Numbered from the stretch's first letter, positions 48,585 to 60,512 are shown. The stretch is 64,000 nucleotides of DNA from Paraphysomonas bandaiensis (GCA_965644295.1 CBFFRP010000352.1:363310-427309); one strand, 5' to 3'. The notes: generated from the sequence alone by a model not told the origin. Made by a program: numbers and translations.

Positions 48585-49059
48585 GATGAACTCGCTGTAT
48601 TGATAACTAGATGTACACAAACCGAATTTATTTTCGTCGTGTGTCGTTGTTTTTATACTCTTTTATATAGAATATGATGAAGTTGGCATTGTCTTGCTGT
48701 GATAAAGTTGTCAAGTATGCAGTTGAGATGCTCTTTCATTGTAATTGACTTACACTAATACAGCAATGCCTCTTGAATTGTATACGACACTTTGAGGTGC
48801 CAACTCTGTTTTCCGAGCATCGTACTTCACAATTCTAATGGCGATATAAAAATTGCATACAGAAGGTGGCACCAAGTATGCTATTTTCTCTCTAGGTGAC
48901 TTTCTCATCATATTATTTCAAACCTGTTGCTCTTAGTTAATAGTTTTATGCACAAAATTATTTGATCGTTTTTATTTGTTGCTTATCAAAGAACGGAATT
49001 AGGTCAATAAACGATAAAAAAGGGTAAACTTATGATAAGTCAATCTATATTTACAATGT
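48585..49059. other. Intergenic, no gene seen
   Basis: 3' flank of the DIS3L gene. AT-rich and without recognised features. Confidence 0.5.
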
Positions 49060-49150
49060 TGCATCCAGCTGGTAGGTTTCTCTATCGCGTGTTGGAATAC
49101 GTATGGCTCTCTAAGATAGTACTGTAGAATACGTTAAATACAATGTGAAA

Positions 49151-49261
49151 TATTGAAAGTCTTTTTATTTAGCAATAGGCGTTAGAAACCTGTACCAATA
49201 TAGTGGCTAGTTGAATGCTAGACATACTAGTTAGACCTCTACCCAAAACTAATCCGTACAA
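49151..49261 (-). mobile_element. Retroelement fragment, 3' end only
   Basis: Starts TATTGAAAGTC and carries the CAATAGGCGTT and GCTAGTTGAATGCTAGACAT blocks of the dispersed family. It is flanked by ACAATGTGAAA at 49140-49150 and 49262-49272, an 11-bp target duplication. The R1 copy has the single uninterrupted site, confirming insertion. Confidence 0.5.
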
Positions 49262-49297
49262 ACAATGTGAAAAACAGTAATACGTAGACAAAGATAC

Positions 49298-49380
49298 ATA
49301 GTATGTCTAGCATTCAACTAGCCACTATATTGGCACGAGTTTTTAACGCCTATTGCTAAATAACAAGACTTTCAATATAT
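49298..49380 (+). mobile_element. Retroelement fragment, 3' end only
   Basis: ATAGTATGTCTAGCATTCAAC through AAGACTTTCAATATAT, the opposite orientation to the neighbouring fragment. It is flanked by ACAAAGATAC at 49288-49297 and 49381-49390, a 10-bp target duplication. Confidence 0.5.
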
Positions 49381-49570
49381 ACAAAGATACTATTCAGCTA
49401 TAATAACTGTGAAACTGAAGTATCGTATCATGACGATTCAAAATACGGAAGTTGAGCAGTGGTTGATATGAACGAATAAATTATCATGTTGTTGACATGT
49501 TTTACATGATAACACACACAATTGTGTATGCAATGATTATAATAAAAGTCTATCCAGTTTTATTACTTAT

Positions 49571-50297
49571 CGATCTCAATATCGTGTAGATATTTGTTTC
49601 GCATGGTGAATTCGGTAATGAGATTTAGATGACTGAAATATATATTGCATTTGTACCCAAAATTTTTGAAGGAATGTTTTAAGATTGGTTTATATAAGAA
49701 TTGGTACGTGCTTAGTTGAGAGAGAGATAAAATGAAAAAACTACGCAATCTATGCACCTTTTCTTTACTGTCTTTGTGTACTTTCTTTCTTACTCATATT
49801 GCTGTAGTTTTATATTTTGGTATATATATAGTTATATTGTTGGTGAGTAATGTCCATAAACTACTTGTGCGTATACGTAGATAAGTTGGTTATTCGAGCC
49901 ATGATTACATATTTAAGTTTAATTTAGTGCATCAGCTTCTGCTTACGTTTGATTACAATATCAAACCTACTTATGTTTAGTGTATCAACTGTTGCTGATA
50001 ATCTTACACTGGGGACTATTGTATCGGCAAACCTGTTTACTTGAAAGTTCTTGTTTACGATTCTTCATTTACAGTGTTTAGATTCAAGATATCAGTACCC
50101 ATCAACACCACCAAATTGAGTATTGAAAATCTGATTATTAAGAAGCGCAAGCTTGTGCGTTGCCGCGACCAACCTAACAACTCGCGCGACACTATGCATA
50201 ACATGACTCTCATCTAGTTACTATTGCATGCACCGACAAGTGCTCAACTATACAACACGATTTAGTTAGCTACATGGGCATACGACGAGTTGCGTGT
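49571..50297. other. Intergenic, AT-rich
   Basis: No gene or repeat recognised. From about 50147 the composition changes and GTGCGTTGCCGCGACC recalls the dispersed family, so the next repeat may begin here. Confidence 0.5.
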
Positions 50298-51329
50298 TTA
50301 AGCCGGATCATACGCTCCTGCCCAATCTACTTGTCCTAACACAAACAACTTGCGGTCGGTGTCTTCGGCATATGTCTCCTGTATATGCGGCAGATCTTTA
50401 GGGCCCTTTTCAAGGTGGTGTTCACAGCAGCAGGTAGTCTGGAAGGGAGAATAAAGTAGCTCTATAGCGCCGGGTCCTCCCACGGTCACGAAGCGGTCTC
50501 ACTGGTGCAATTTTGCACACTGACGCATGAAACAGACATCTACCAAAATCTGTTACAAATTCAAGCTGACTCCAATGTCTTCCCTCCATTGTGTGCACTC
50601 GTCCAGCACATGCATCCACCTTGCACTCTTCTCCCGAGTGACTTACACTAGTAGGAAACCGTGCACCTTCCCCGCTCGGATGAAAACCTACTAAGCAAGA
50701 ATAACATAAAAGCACCACAAATGTACCTGACACTGCTTGGAGAACAGTGCCAGAGCCTTGATATAATCTCAATGACCTGGGTCAGGAGAAACCAAGACTA
50801 GGCAGTAGACGTGTGAGAAGACATGACAGGTCTAATCACATCATTGCCATTGCCATGCATCCATGAGGAAAGTTTGACGCATTACCTCGGTCATTGGCCA
50901 CACAGATACCGAATAATGTGAACTCATACTCAACATCAATCACTCAAAGCAAACGCAGGGAGCAAGCAGAATGTTGATATACCTGACATCTGCTGACTTC
51001 AGGTGTTTTGAGTTCTTAAGGTGAACATCCCGGATGCTTAACTTCAGCAGGCAGCCCAATACCCCGGTTACCCTTCTGGTGGGCCCTGTCCCGGATGCCC
51101 TTGAGGTGGGCCCATTCCCGGATGCCTGTTTATTCGTCAGGGCCCAAAGACATCTACACAAGTGACACTTATTAGTGTCCCTTGTACCACACAAGCATTT
51201 GGCTATGAGTGGGCAGAACAATATCTGCTGACTATGTTTGCGGCTCACGTTAGTTTCCCAGAGAGAATCTCTCCGGTACTTATCCCCCAGAACACCACGA
51301 AAAGGTGCGAGTCCGACTTTGTTGAGGGC
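50298..51329 (-). mobile_element. Second copy of the 820-base repeat with extra left sequence
   Basis: 50507-51329 is nearly identical to 16842-17663. The sequence left of it (50298-50506) is open on the minus strand in two overlapping frames (for example GQVDWAGAYDPA and RPLRDRGRTRRYRATL) and is not in the R1 copy, so it is probably more of the same element. The coding look is weak and no transposon protein family was recognised. The right end again stops at TTGTTGAGGG. Confidence 0.5.
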
Positions 51330-51505
51330 CAAATTGAGTATCACACATATACAGAGTATGTTAATCATGATTTGTTTAGGGCTTGCTCTTGTTTCCTGTT
51401 AAGCATTGATGGATATGTCGTCTGGTCGAAATGGAAATGCATACACTGCACAAGCAACGGCATCAGAATCCTATGATGCTATTCATACATATTATTATTA
51501 CATCA

Positions 51506-53225
51506 TCATAAATTAAATATTTTTCGCATTGTATTTGCATATTTTTGGTTAAGTTTACTTTTTTTGCAATTAGAGCAAGGAAACTTTTTCTCATATAAAG
51601 GTGCAAACCAAAAGTTTACAGCAATATTAAGAGGATAACCACTATGAGGCATATCGGAAGCACTCTTTGTTTCCGAAGAAAGTGATGTGACTTCATGCCA
51701 CCAAAATGAAGGCACCCACAGCGCATCTCCTTTGTCAACCTGACAGTCAACAGTTTCTACACTACTTGACAATACGTAGCGTTCTTTATTTCGTACTGAT
51801 CTCTCTGTACATGTTACGCCATCACTGACGGAACACGATTTGCTCTCTCTAATGGCCTCCATGTCGACAGGACTGTGAACCATAGAAGTTGACTCTAGTA
51901 AAAGTCTGCGTTTGAAAGAGTATTTGGTAGTTCGATTTGATGCACTTGAACCTACAACTGAATTTAGGCTTTCAAAAGGACCGCTGAGTTTCGTAGCTTC
52001 TAGTTGTGCCTCCCGCATATGACCCTCGTACATACGGGTGTTGTCACTTGGGTCTATTAAATGGAATATCTTTGATCCCTCAACCTGTAAATATTTTAGG
52101 TCAGCTCACGTTTACGCGAACCTCACAGATGTTGGGTACCTGTAGCAAAAGGTTATCGAAAGGGTCGAAATGAACCTTCCCGACCGTGTTTCCATCTCCA
52201 AGCCATAGGTATCCATTTCCTTCATGTAGATAACGAGACCAGTTTGCAAGGCATAATAGAATATCTAAACCGGATTCATTCTTGTTTCCAGTAGCACAAG
52301 ACGATTCTACGCCCGCCAGAGCAGAAAACATTCGCACAAGTGATGGGTCACTAAGCGACATGTACTCCACATATACATTGCTTCTATTTCCAGAATGATA
52401 GGTATCTTTAATTATCTCTAGTACATTTTTGAGTGGCATTTCTTCATGGACGGGCCTAACCACCACTAAATCAGGCGATTCCATCTGGTCTAGTATGTCG
52501 CGTGGTACGTGCTGCTCCTTGGCCATTTCCCAGTTCATCAATTGGTCCACACCTTCAAATGAAGAAGTTGGGCTCAATTTTGCCCCGACTATTACATTCT
52601 CAAACTCTCTCAAGACGGCATTAATACGATCTCTATTAACGGGACGGAAGAAGTTCTTCAGCACCACTGGGCGCTGAGGAAGCCAAAAAGACGACATGAA
52701 ATCAGATATGTTGAATGATGCATAATCAATAACATCACACTGTGTATTAGGATGTACAAGTTTATAATGACCACGTCTTATAGTTGAGTGCATATGAGGA
52801 TATGAGTACAGAGAGAGGCCGATAGCATCCACCACAAACAACCACACCTCCTCATAGGACGAGATGTTACCAGTGAACAGTGTTGAGACCCTTAGAGGCT
52901 TCACAGGGGGCTTAACTAGACATGTAAGGTCCTCATCATCAGGTGAGTAATGTATTAAGCACACGTGCTCCTGTGCACTGCATACGTCTGGTCGATCCCT
53001 ATAACTGAATGAGGAAAATGCAGAGTCGAAAACATCCGGCCCATAGCCACTGGACGATATGTTCATAGAGATATCTTGAAAGATCTTTATATAATCAGAG
53101 TGGTCTGTGTATATGTGGAAGTCATGTCTGTTAGTTATGATACTTGCTGTTGATGTATCAATATACGCATATACAGCATGGAGTATACCAATGAACAGGA
53201 ATCTCTTCAGAGCAGTATACTTCAT
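51506..53225 (-). CDS. JmjC (cupin_8) oxygenase with signal peptide
   Basis: Two exons (53225-52140, 52084-51506, intron 55 bases) give 554 aa. ATG 53225 begins a signal peptide (LKRFLFIGILHAVYAY). The C-terminal half is a JmjC domain: LPQRPVVLKNFF near 205, WLGDGNTVGKVHFDPFDNLL near 345 with His/Asp iron ligands in HFD, and FWWHEV near 490 with the distal His. A VEGSKIFHLIDP strand follows the HxD, as in JMJD7 and other cupin_8 hydroxylases that use 2-oxoglutarate, Fe(II) and oxygen. An insert of about 70 Ser/Arg-rich residues separates the strands before the distal His. There are NIS, NRS and NES glycosylation sequons, and several Cys, fitting the ER lumen or exterior rather than the nucleus. 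The C-terminus (CSNCKKSKLNQKY) is basic. Substrate unknown; a secretory-pathway protein hydroxylase is the likely role. Confidence 0.5.
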
Positions 53226-53646
53226 AGTATGTATTAGTATATAGGCCCTATGCGTAAACAATGCACTCTAATATAGTGCTACATGGAGCCCTATAGATAA
53301 TCTTGAGGGGGTACCCCCACATAGATTGTAATATCCATGCATCGAGACTTCCACTTCCTTCTCACTCGCACTTCCACTTCCAAATATCCATCTAGAAGAT
53401 GGGGACAACTACGACGTACTACACGCACGTATATAACATCTAGACATGTTGTTCTTCTGCTCCTCCTTACAGTTATTTTTCAGTTGTCATCAGTTGTTTT
53501 CAGTTTGTGTCGCTTGAAGATGCGCACTTATCTATGTTGTTGCATGCAGTATGCATATGCACTGCATCCCACACGACAACTGTGACATGAAATTGTCTAG
53601 ATAGTGGTGTGCACATACTGCATATCTGCAACATTATTAAGTGAGA
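53226..53646. promoter_or_regulatory. Divergent promoter, JmjC protein / ATP synthase alpha
   Basis: About 420 bases between start codons. It holds a CTTCCACTTCC repeat near 53347-53380 and TGCATGCAGTATGCATATGC near 53542. The open frame at 53337-53585 has no protein-like features. Confidence 0.5.
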
Positions 53647-55411
53647 ATGGCAGCCATAGCGAGGTCAGGATTGCGTAAACAGGCCTTCGGGCTCTCTCGT
53701 TCTTCGGTGAGAGTGGTGAGTGCCTCTTCTGAGGCAGCATATGTGGCTAATCGTGTGTTCTTGTTTTGCTCAGGCTTCACCTGCTCTTATGCAGAGCCGC
53801 CACATGGCCAACGTTTCTGGCGCAGTTGTAGAACTTTCTAATTACCTCGAGCAGAGAATTTCTCAGAAGTCTGAAGAGTTCGCTAAGGTACTCACATGCA
53901 ACAAGTTTGAATGTGTTGTTATTGTTTTGTATTTTATTTAGTCTGCCACTACCTTCGATGAGGTTGGAAAAGTCGTGTCTGTTGGAGACGGTATTGCTCG
54001 TGTATATGGATTGAACAAGGTACAGGCAGGAGAGATGGTTGTCTTCTCCTCTGGCCTCAGAGGAATGGCACTCAACTTGGAGGATTCCAATGTCGGTGTT
54101 GTGATTTTCGGTGATGATCGTTCTATCTTAGAGGGTGATACCGTCAAGCGTACCGGAGCTATTGTGGATGTCCCTGTGGGTCCTGAGCTCCTTGGTCGTG
54201 TTGTTGATGGTCTTGGTGAGCCCATTGATGGCAAGGGTGCTATCAACTCCAAACTCCGCTCTCGTGCCGAAGTTAAGGCCCCTGGTATCATCCCTCGTAA
54301 GTCTGTGCATCAGCCTATGCCCACTGGGTTGAAGGCCGTTGATGCCCTTATCCCTATCGGAAGAGGTCAGCGTGAGTTGATCATTGGTGATCGTCAAACC
54401 GGAAAAACCGCTGTTGCCATCGACACCATCATTAACCAGAAGACTAAGTCTGAGGAGGACCGCCTCATGTGTATCTACGTTGGTGTTGGTCAGAAGCGAT
54501 CTACCATCGCTCAGCTGGTTGGTACTCTCGAGGAATCTGAGGCCATGGGACACTCCGTTATTGTAGCTGCCACTGCTTCCGATTCTGCCCCTCTTCAGTT
54601 CCTTGCCCCTTACACTGGTTGCGCAATGGGCGAGTACTTCCGTGATAACGGAAAGCACGCTGTGATCTTTTACGACGATCTCTCCAAGCAGGCCGTTGCA
54701 TACCGTCAGATGTCTCTTCTTCTCCGTCGTCCTCCAGGGCGTGAGGCTTACCCCGGAGACGTTTTCTACCTCCACTCCCGTCTTCTTGAGCGTGCTGCTA
54801 AGATGGGTGACGCATTCGGTGCTGGTTCCCTCACTGCTCTCCCTATCATCGAGACTCAGGCCGGTGATGTGTCCGCTTATATCCCGACCAATGTGATTTC
54901 TATCACGGATGGTCAGATCTTCTTGGAGTCTGAGCTCTTCTACCAGGGCCAGCGCCCAGCAATTTCTGTCGGTCTCTCTGTGTCTCGTGTGGGATCCGCC
55001 GCTCAGGTCAAGGCCATGAAGCAGGTTGCCGGTACCATGAAGCTCGAGCTCGCTCAGTACAGAGAAGTTGCTGCCTTCGCTAAGTTCGGATCTGATCTTG
55101 ATCCCGCGACCCAGAAGCAGCTTAACCGTGGTGTTCGTCTGTACGAGCTCCTCAAGCAGGGACAGTACGTGCCCATGGAGATGGAGGAGATCGTTGTGAC
55201 TCTCTTCATCGGTGTCCGTGGATTTGCTGATCGCGTAGAGGTCTCTAAGGTTTCTTCCTTCGCCGCCTCGTGGTTGGATTTCATCAAGGCATCTCACAAG
55301 AGCGATGTCATTGATGCTATTGTCAAGTCTAACTACACCATTACCAAGGAGATTGAAGAGAACATGATGAAGCTCGCAGAGGACTATACTACATCATATA
55401 TCAACCAGTAG
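53647..55411 (+). CDS. ATP5F1A: Mitochondrial F1 ATP synthase subunit alpha
   Basis: Three exons (53647-53715, 53774-53887, 53942-55411) give 550 aa. The N-terminus ([20 protein letters not shown]) is a basic, acid-free mitochondrial presequence. The Walker A motif [13 protein letters not shown] lies near residue 236, and the signature [17 protein letters not shown] near 400, with the Arg finger in this stretch. [12 protein letters not shown] starts the beta-barrel domain. It forms the catalytic hexamer with beta subunits in the matrix and is among the most conserved proteins known. Codon use is biased to C-ending codons (GGT/GTC, CTC, ATC) compared with neighbours, as expected for high expression; this bias also keeps the antisense strand open for 389 codons. 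The first two introns are 58 and 54 bases; the exon 1 to 2 junction falls in the presequence. Confidence 0.5.
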
Positions 55412-55913
55412 GAGCAAAGCCGCATTCATTGAATAATCGAATCTACAATCCGTAGTGGTGGTTGGTTCTGCACTTAATTATGTTGTGATTTAGTAGTGTA
55501 ACTAAAACTTCGTCAACTTGTCGAATATCGTGTGTTTCTTCATACACAATTCTAGGCGGACGTAATACTAGTAGAACGCCTTTTTCTACTTTCCTGTAGT
55601 ATTACGTGCTCCATATAATAGGCAAGAGCTTGTGTCAGAGCTGTAACGTTTTAATTTTGTCTACGTTGAGCACATATCGAATTCTATAACAACCAACTAT
55701 AGACATGTTGAGTTCTGCAAAATGAGTGCAATTGAAAGCTGTGGTTGTAGTTATAGGGTATTTTTACTGCGAGAATGATTGGCGATAAGTATATAGTGAC
55801 GATGCAAGTTGTAATGACGAAGTAAGATGGAACGACAAATGAGTGGTAGTAGAGACAACATGAAATTAATGAATGACACTGGCAAGTAGTTATGAAAGTG
55901 CATTTCTACAACC
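55412..55913. other. 3' flank of ATP synthase alpha gene
   Basis: No feature except an imperfect inverted pair around GTAATACTAGTAGAAC / CCTGTAGTATTACG at 55562-55606, which may form a stem. Confidence 0.5.
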
Positions 55914-56446
55914 CCCTCAATAAAGTCGGACTCGCACCGGATACGTACCGCAGCTATTCCTTCGGAGAACTAACGTGAGCCGCATATAGAGTCAGCAGAT
56001 GACGTTCTACCCACTCATAGCCAAATTCCTGTGTGCTACAAGGGAAACTAATGCACTAATGTATGTGTCACTTGTGTAGACGCTTTGGGCCCTGACGAAT
56101 AAACAGTGAACAGACATCCGGTGGGCCCACCTCAAGGGCATCCGGGGTATTAGACTGCGTGCTGAAATTAAGCACCGGGCTGTTCACCTTAATCCGGGAT
56201 CGGGGTATTGGGCTGCCAGCTCAATTCAATCATTCCGGCTGTTAACTTTAAGATCTCAGTAGATGTCAGGTATGTGTCAATATTCTGCTTGCTCACTGCG
56301 TTTGCTTTGAGTGATAGAACGAAAGTGGTTGCACCTTTGTGCATGCGGTGACGCACAAGCGGCCTTCGTAGGGTTAAAGATTAAAGAGTAGGATATCAGA
56401 GTTAAGCACTGCCTCTTAAACGCCTATTGCAAATAATAAGACATTA
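55914..56446 (+). mobile_element. Dispersed retroelement copy, nearly full length
   Basis: Runs from CCCCTCAATAAAGTCGGACTC to AACGCCTATTGCAAATAATAAG, the same two ends as the copy at 32480-32964, with a partial internal duplication (a second GGGGTATTGGGCTGCCAGCTC stretch near 56200). More diverged than the 32480 copy; no clear target duplication remains. Confidence 0.5.
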
Positions 56447-56695
56447 TTCCTACTATAAAATCCGAAGATTGGTAGAAGGCAATAAAATTTATTGTATTTA
56501 TCTTACACAATAATTTGTTTACTTGATCAGCGACATGAGCGATACACTGGTACATCTACAAACTGCGAATATGATAGATTACATCCGTCACCCAATTGGG
56601 ATATCGATTTTGCATAAGCGTTCCGTCGCAGGTAGTAAGGCGACTAGGTGACAACGAACTACGTGTTATTTACCTCATTCTGTACCATTTCTTTT

Positions 56696-58830
56696 CTACG
56701 AGTCGATTACTGTAGGTTCTGGATGATCGTCTGAGACAACAGTGGATTCCGTGTTTAAAGAATCATCATACTCTATATCATACGGTATACCAGCGACGGA
56801 AACAAAGTACGAAAACACTACACCATACATACTTCGGCTTCTATCAGTGTCGCTTAAATAGAAATCTTTCAGATTCTTCAACATACGTTCAGCCTCATTT
56901 ACTTTGTATTCTTCCTGCGAGACCGAATTAAAACAACAAATCAAACAACAAAAGCATACCGGTATGTCGTTCTCAACAAACTGCTCACGTTCAATAACCA
57001 AACGATCCAACCAGTCCAATAGAAGACGAAGTGCCTTTATGCTAGTTTGTAGAATGCGTTTTCTGGTGACTCGATATATGACAGCACATGCAAGTTTCCA
57101 ATTCCTATTTAGAGCAGATTGGTTATCGTCTGATACAGCGAGATCACGCAATATGCAGCAATCCTGTTCTTCCGTGGTTGGATGGTCGCTTAAAAACTCC
57201 TCAATCGCATTTGAAAACAGTCTCAGTGCCAATATTTCGTTTTGTAATGACAATGGGTTGTCCAGTACGGTCTAGAAAAAATATCGAGTACAAAAAGGTG
57301 AAATCTATAAAAAAATCCACAGCAAAGCTCACTTACTGGGTTAAGAGTTTCTTTTAAATAGCTGAGCTCTCTGCTCGTCAGTGCGGCGATGCGGAAAAAT
57401 ACAAACAACTCGGCTGGAATTGCATCCCTGTAGAGGCAAAGTCGCTTGATGTAGGAAAATCCGTAGTCACAAGCAATTCCCTTTTTCTCTTCAATAAGTG
57501 GATCACCCACAGGAATCTTCCAGAACACGCTAACCTGAGTGTAGAAGTCAGCAGCACGAAGTTGCAGAACAATAGGTGTGACGCTACACAGTTGTAACTC
57601 ACATGGTCCCACTCGTTATCCATCATTGCAAATCCATAGTCCAACAATAGATTATCGTTTGGGCGACGACCATAAGAATTAAATACTTCAAACCCGGCAC
57701 CATACCTACAGATAATTGGTCAGCAAAATGCATAATACATGGTTTCTAGTGGTGAGTTTGAATATTACAATTATCACCACTCTGTGCAGGTTGCAGTGGA
57801 CACCTGTTTTTTCCGGTAGGAAAGAGCCGAAACGTTTGGTTGTTATCCATATCATAATCGTACTTAGTTTGCACATTGGCATGGTTAAGACAATCTGCAA
57901 AGGGTACAAGTGCAGTCCATGGAAGTCTACGACCGAAAGCTCTCGCCTGTATCGTGTCGAATGAAAATGCAAATCTTCGGTAAGTGAAAATATCCGGAGA
58001 CACAAGGTCTGGGTGGCGACTGCTCAGAACTCCCACCAGGCCCCGGTATACGGTCTACCATGTATAACTAGATAGGACTAAAACATAAAAGCACTGTATA
58101 CCTTGAGCTGCTGTCTCTTATTCTGAGCTCGATGTAGTAATTTGTCGTCCTGCATTAAATCAGCGTACTACTCAGCGTCAGAACAATATAAATAGCAATG
58201 TGACCTGAAGTTCTACCAACTCAGATTCTTTCCAGGTAGAAATGACACCAGGTGACGGAAGAATTCGAAAAAATGGAGCATAAAAAGAGTTTTCACCCTT
58301 GGATAGCTCATAGGACATGTACATCGTAAGCAATAAGTCTCCTGTATAGATAAGTTAGAACAGTTGTTTCATCATTCGAGAGACATGCCTCGCAAAACAT
58401 CTTTATTTTTACGAAACACTTCGCCCATTACCGAATCTGCAAAAGCTTTCTCCGGGGTCAACATGAGACTTGACGGTATCGACAACATGACTTCGTTTGT
58501 CTATACCGAAATAAGGGCACATGGCTTAACATATAACACAACAGAGAAGTACCTCAATATCTTCAAGAGCAACTGCTCCACGAATTCCACTGTTCTGTAT
58601 GGGATTAACAACGATTCATGCATATATACAGTACGATCACCACACTCTACCGTTTTGGAGCTTGGCCAATCAATTTTATCGAACTTCGCACCATTTTCAA
58701 TCAGCCATGACTTGAAGAGAGCAATGCTCTCGTCGTCAACATCACGACACCATTCTGAGTCGCTTTCTGATTCCATATTTAACGACTGCATGCATTCAGA
58801 TCGTTCTAATTTCAAAACAAAAACATGCAT
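56696..58830 (-). CDS. SET-domain lysine/histidine methyltransferase, SETD3 / Rubisco-LSMT family
   Basis: Ten exons (58830-58651, 58594-58553, 58500-58389, 58341-58205, 58149-58102, 58054-57804, 57705-57603, 57534-57337, 57271-56960, 56914-56696) sum to 533 aa in frame. A FKSWLIENGAKF start is followed by NSGIRGAVALEDIETNEVML, the split-SET opening strand. GDLLLTMYMSYELSKGENSF, PFADCLNHAN (the NH substrate/AdoMet site) and FEVFNSYGRRPND, with the catalytic Tyr, follow. The C-terminal substrate-binding domain has LSLQNEILALRLFSNAIEEF. The family includes SETD3 (actin His methylation), SETD4, SETD6 and plant LSMTs. Substrate here is unknown. The third intron appears to use GC-AG (GAG|GCATGT), the only such case I found. 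ATG 58791 (MQSLNMES) is an alternative start and, given the acidic tract, may be the true one. Confidence 0.5.
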
Positions 58831-58952
58831 ACTGGCTGTGTCTATGTGTGTGTATGTGCCTCTGTGTACATCTCCTGCCTACACGCCTACACGAACTGTG
58901 AAGGATATACAGCACTGAATACATTGTATTTACACAAAAAATCAAGCAGACG

Positions 58953-58966
58953 TCAAAAAAAAGATG
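58953..58966 (-). terminator. Pol III terminator of tRNA-Ala
   Basis: On the minus strand the tRNA is followed directly by CATC and a run of eight T residues, the usual Pol III stop signal. Confidence 0.5.
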
Positions 58967-59039
58967 TGGACAACGTGGGCTTCGATCCCACTACCTCACG
59001 CATGCTAAGCGTGCGCTCTACCAATTGAGCTAGTCGCCC
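58967..59039 (-). tRNA. tRNA-Ala (anticodon AGC)
   Basis: Read on the minus strand, 73 bases fold as a full cloverleaf. The acceptor stem GGGCGAC pairs with GTTGTCC (two G-U pairs). The D-stem GCTC/GAGC encloses AATTGGTA, and the anticodon stem CACGC/GCGTG encloses TTAGCAT, which gives anticodon AGC. The variable loop is AGGTA. The T-stem GTGGG/CCCAC encloses ATCGAAG, a form also seen in other nuclear tRNA-Ala. A73 is present and CCA is not enc`oded, as expected for a eukaryotic nuclear gene. A-box TAGCTCAATTGG and B-box GGGATCGAAGCCC are intact; no intron. Confidence 0.5.
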
Positions 59040-59501
59040 TCATTGCCAGTATCGAACTGACTTTCTTTGGTGCTACATGATAGACAATTAAGGAAATATA
59101 AATAGCTCAGGTTTCTTGTGGGGGACACAGACAACATACACACACAGCAGTTGACATGACGATGGGATCTAGCTGTGGAAATGATCACATATATCTGCCT
59201 AAATAGCTGGTTGGTCAACTATCCCAATATATCTCCGGCTGGCAAAGTATTATGCAACATTTTACGTTTGAATTCGTAATGGGCGTAAACCTTAGAAGAG
59301 AGAAGTCAGTACATGTGGACTGTATATATTACTATCAACGTCGTAGTATCGTCCAAGAATATCGATTATATTGGCTGCTGCCCACATTATGTTGTGATTG
59401 TACTCGGAGTTTGTGATCTATTATTTTGCAATCTGAATGACTACAATCCGTCACGGAAGTTATACTCGGTTCGTTGGATTGCTTATACCTATCAATTATT
59501 G
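59040..59501. other. Intergenic upstream of tRNA
   Basis: No gene recognised; frames at 59313-59534 and 59335-59568 are chance openings in AT-rich DNA. Confidence 0.5.
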
Positions 59502-60512
59502 CAGGCTGCGTATCAATTAATAGTCCATTTTTGAAATGGCAATAATTGCAATTGGGACAGCAAATCAAAGTTGCAATTATAATTTGCTACAGCTTCTTTC
59601 AATTAATTGTCATTTAATTGATAGAAGAGTACCGTCAATTTGACACTGAAGTGCGTCAATGAGTTAGTACACTTAATCATAAGCGGTACAAATACATACA
59701 TATATCTAGTTAAAGGTTCAAATTAACTGATGACATCTACCAGAAAGTCAGACAATTGCTGCTCTATACTTCATGATAGCGACTAATCATTTTCAACATC
59801 AGCTTTTCTTAGGTGTGCAAATAACTATGATAACTACAGTTATTGCATGTATGTTCTTATAAAACAGTTTTTTTTGCTATGTAAATCCTATTGGCTTCGT
59901 CTTTATAATAGTTCATTTAATTGATCAACTAAATGAACTCACTGCATGATTTGTGACGACACTTCCAAACTGTAAAAATATTTATGAATGCTACTGTAGT
60001 AAGCTCCGTAAAAAATTATGCACAGCAGTCAAACAAGATACAAGAGCGCTATTTGCTTCTACGTGGTCAATTACAATCATGTGACGTTTGGTATTTGGTT
60101 CTGACGTGTTAAGTCGAATTCCAACTGAAATGGAGCATGCAAGCTTAGATGGGTGTAAATACTTGTTACAGAAAGGTGAAAACCAGCTTGACCTCCACAA
60201 CGTTCGTAATTTTGTTTGGCGAAATCATAACAATGCACCCGACCCCGATTGTCGAGCGTCATCTGGGCGACAATGCTGCTATAGTTTATAAAGCTGCTTC
60301 GAAAAAGCAGTTAAGAACAAAAGAAAATCAATTTCCTCTCTTTTAGTATGACAGTGGAGCAATCTATGTTAGCAGGTAATGTATAGCTACTTAAGTACAT
60401 AGTGAAGTATATATAAATTGCAAGTAATTGGGACAGCATGCGCTAATTGCAATTATAGCTGACTACAACCTACAACCTGTGTCAATTAATTGGCTATTAT
60501 ATCAATAGGAGC
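59502..60512. mobile_element. Second hAT-like element sharing the ends of 6922-8033
   Basis: The left end CAGGCTGCGTATCAATTAA, followed by TTGCAATTATAATTTGC, matches the right end of the element at 6922-8033 read on the other strand. The right portion (about 60410-60505) includes GCAATTATAGCTGACTACAA and CTGTGTCAATTAATTG, matching the other's left end. So it lies in the opposite orientation. The right terminus is eroded and no clear 8-bp duplication is left. The interior does not show the transposase remnant and differs from the first element. Confidence 0.5.

Larger units (their letters stand above)
49060..49570. repeat. Nested repeat locus R2 (inverted counterpart of R1)
   Basis: An inverted copy of the old repeat that is broken up at 16735-18325. 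Here it lacks the 820-base insert and the MITE but has taken two retroelement fragments in opposite orientation (49151-49261 and 49298-49380), each with its own target duplication. The two fragments make an apparent hairpin. Confidence 0.5.

Noticed and set aside
49148-49380. A palindromic MITE or hairpin element
   Set aside because: The two arms are separate insertions in opposite orientation, each with its own direct repeats, within an older repeat.
50298-50772. Protein-coding end of a retrotransposon
   Set aside because: Two short overlapping frames with no recognisable reverse transcriptase, integrase or chromodomain; left as an unclassified part of the repeat.
51162-51476. Open frame TQAFGYEWAEQYLLT recurring in several retroelement copies
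   Set aside because: The frame breaks in some copies (17.5 kb) and the antisense is equally open; no known domain. Treated as repeat sequence, not protein, though conservation of a short peptide cannot be fully excluded.
54128-55297. 389-codon open frame antisense to ATP synthase alpha
   Set aside because: It is a by-product of strong codon bias in a highly expressed gene; its product has no sensible features.
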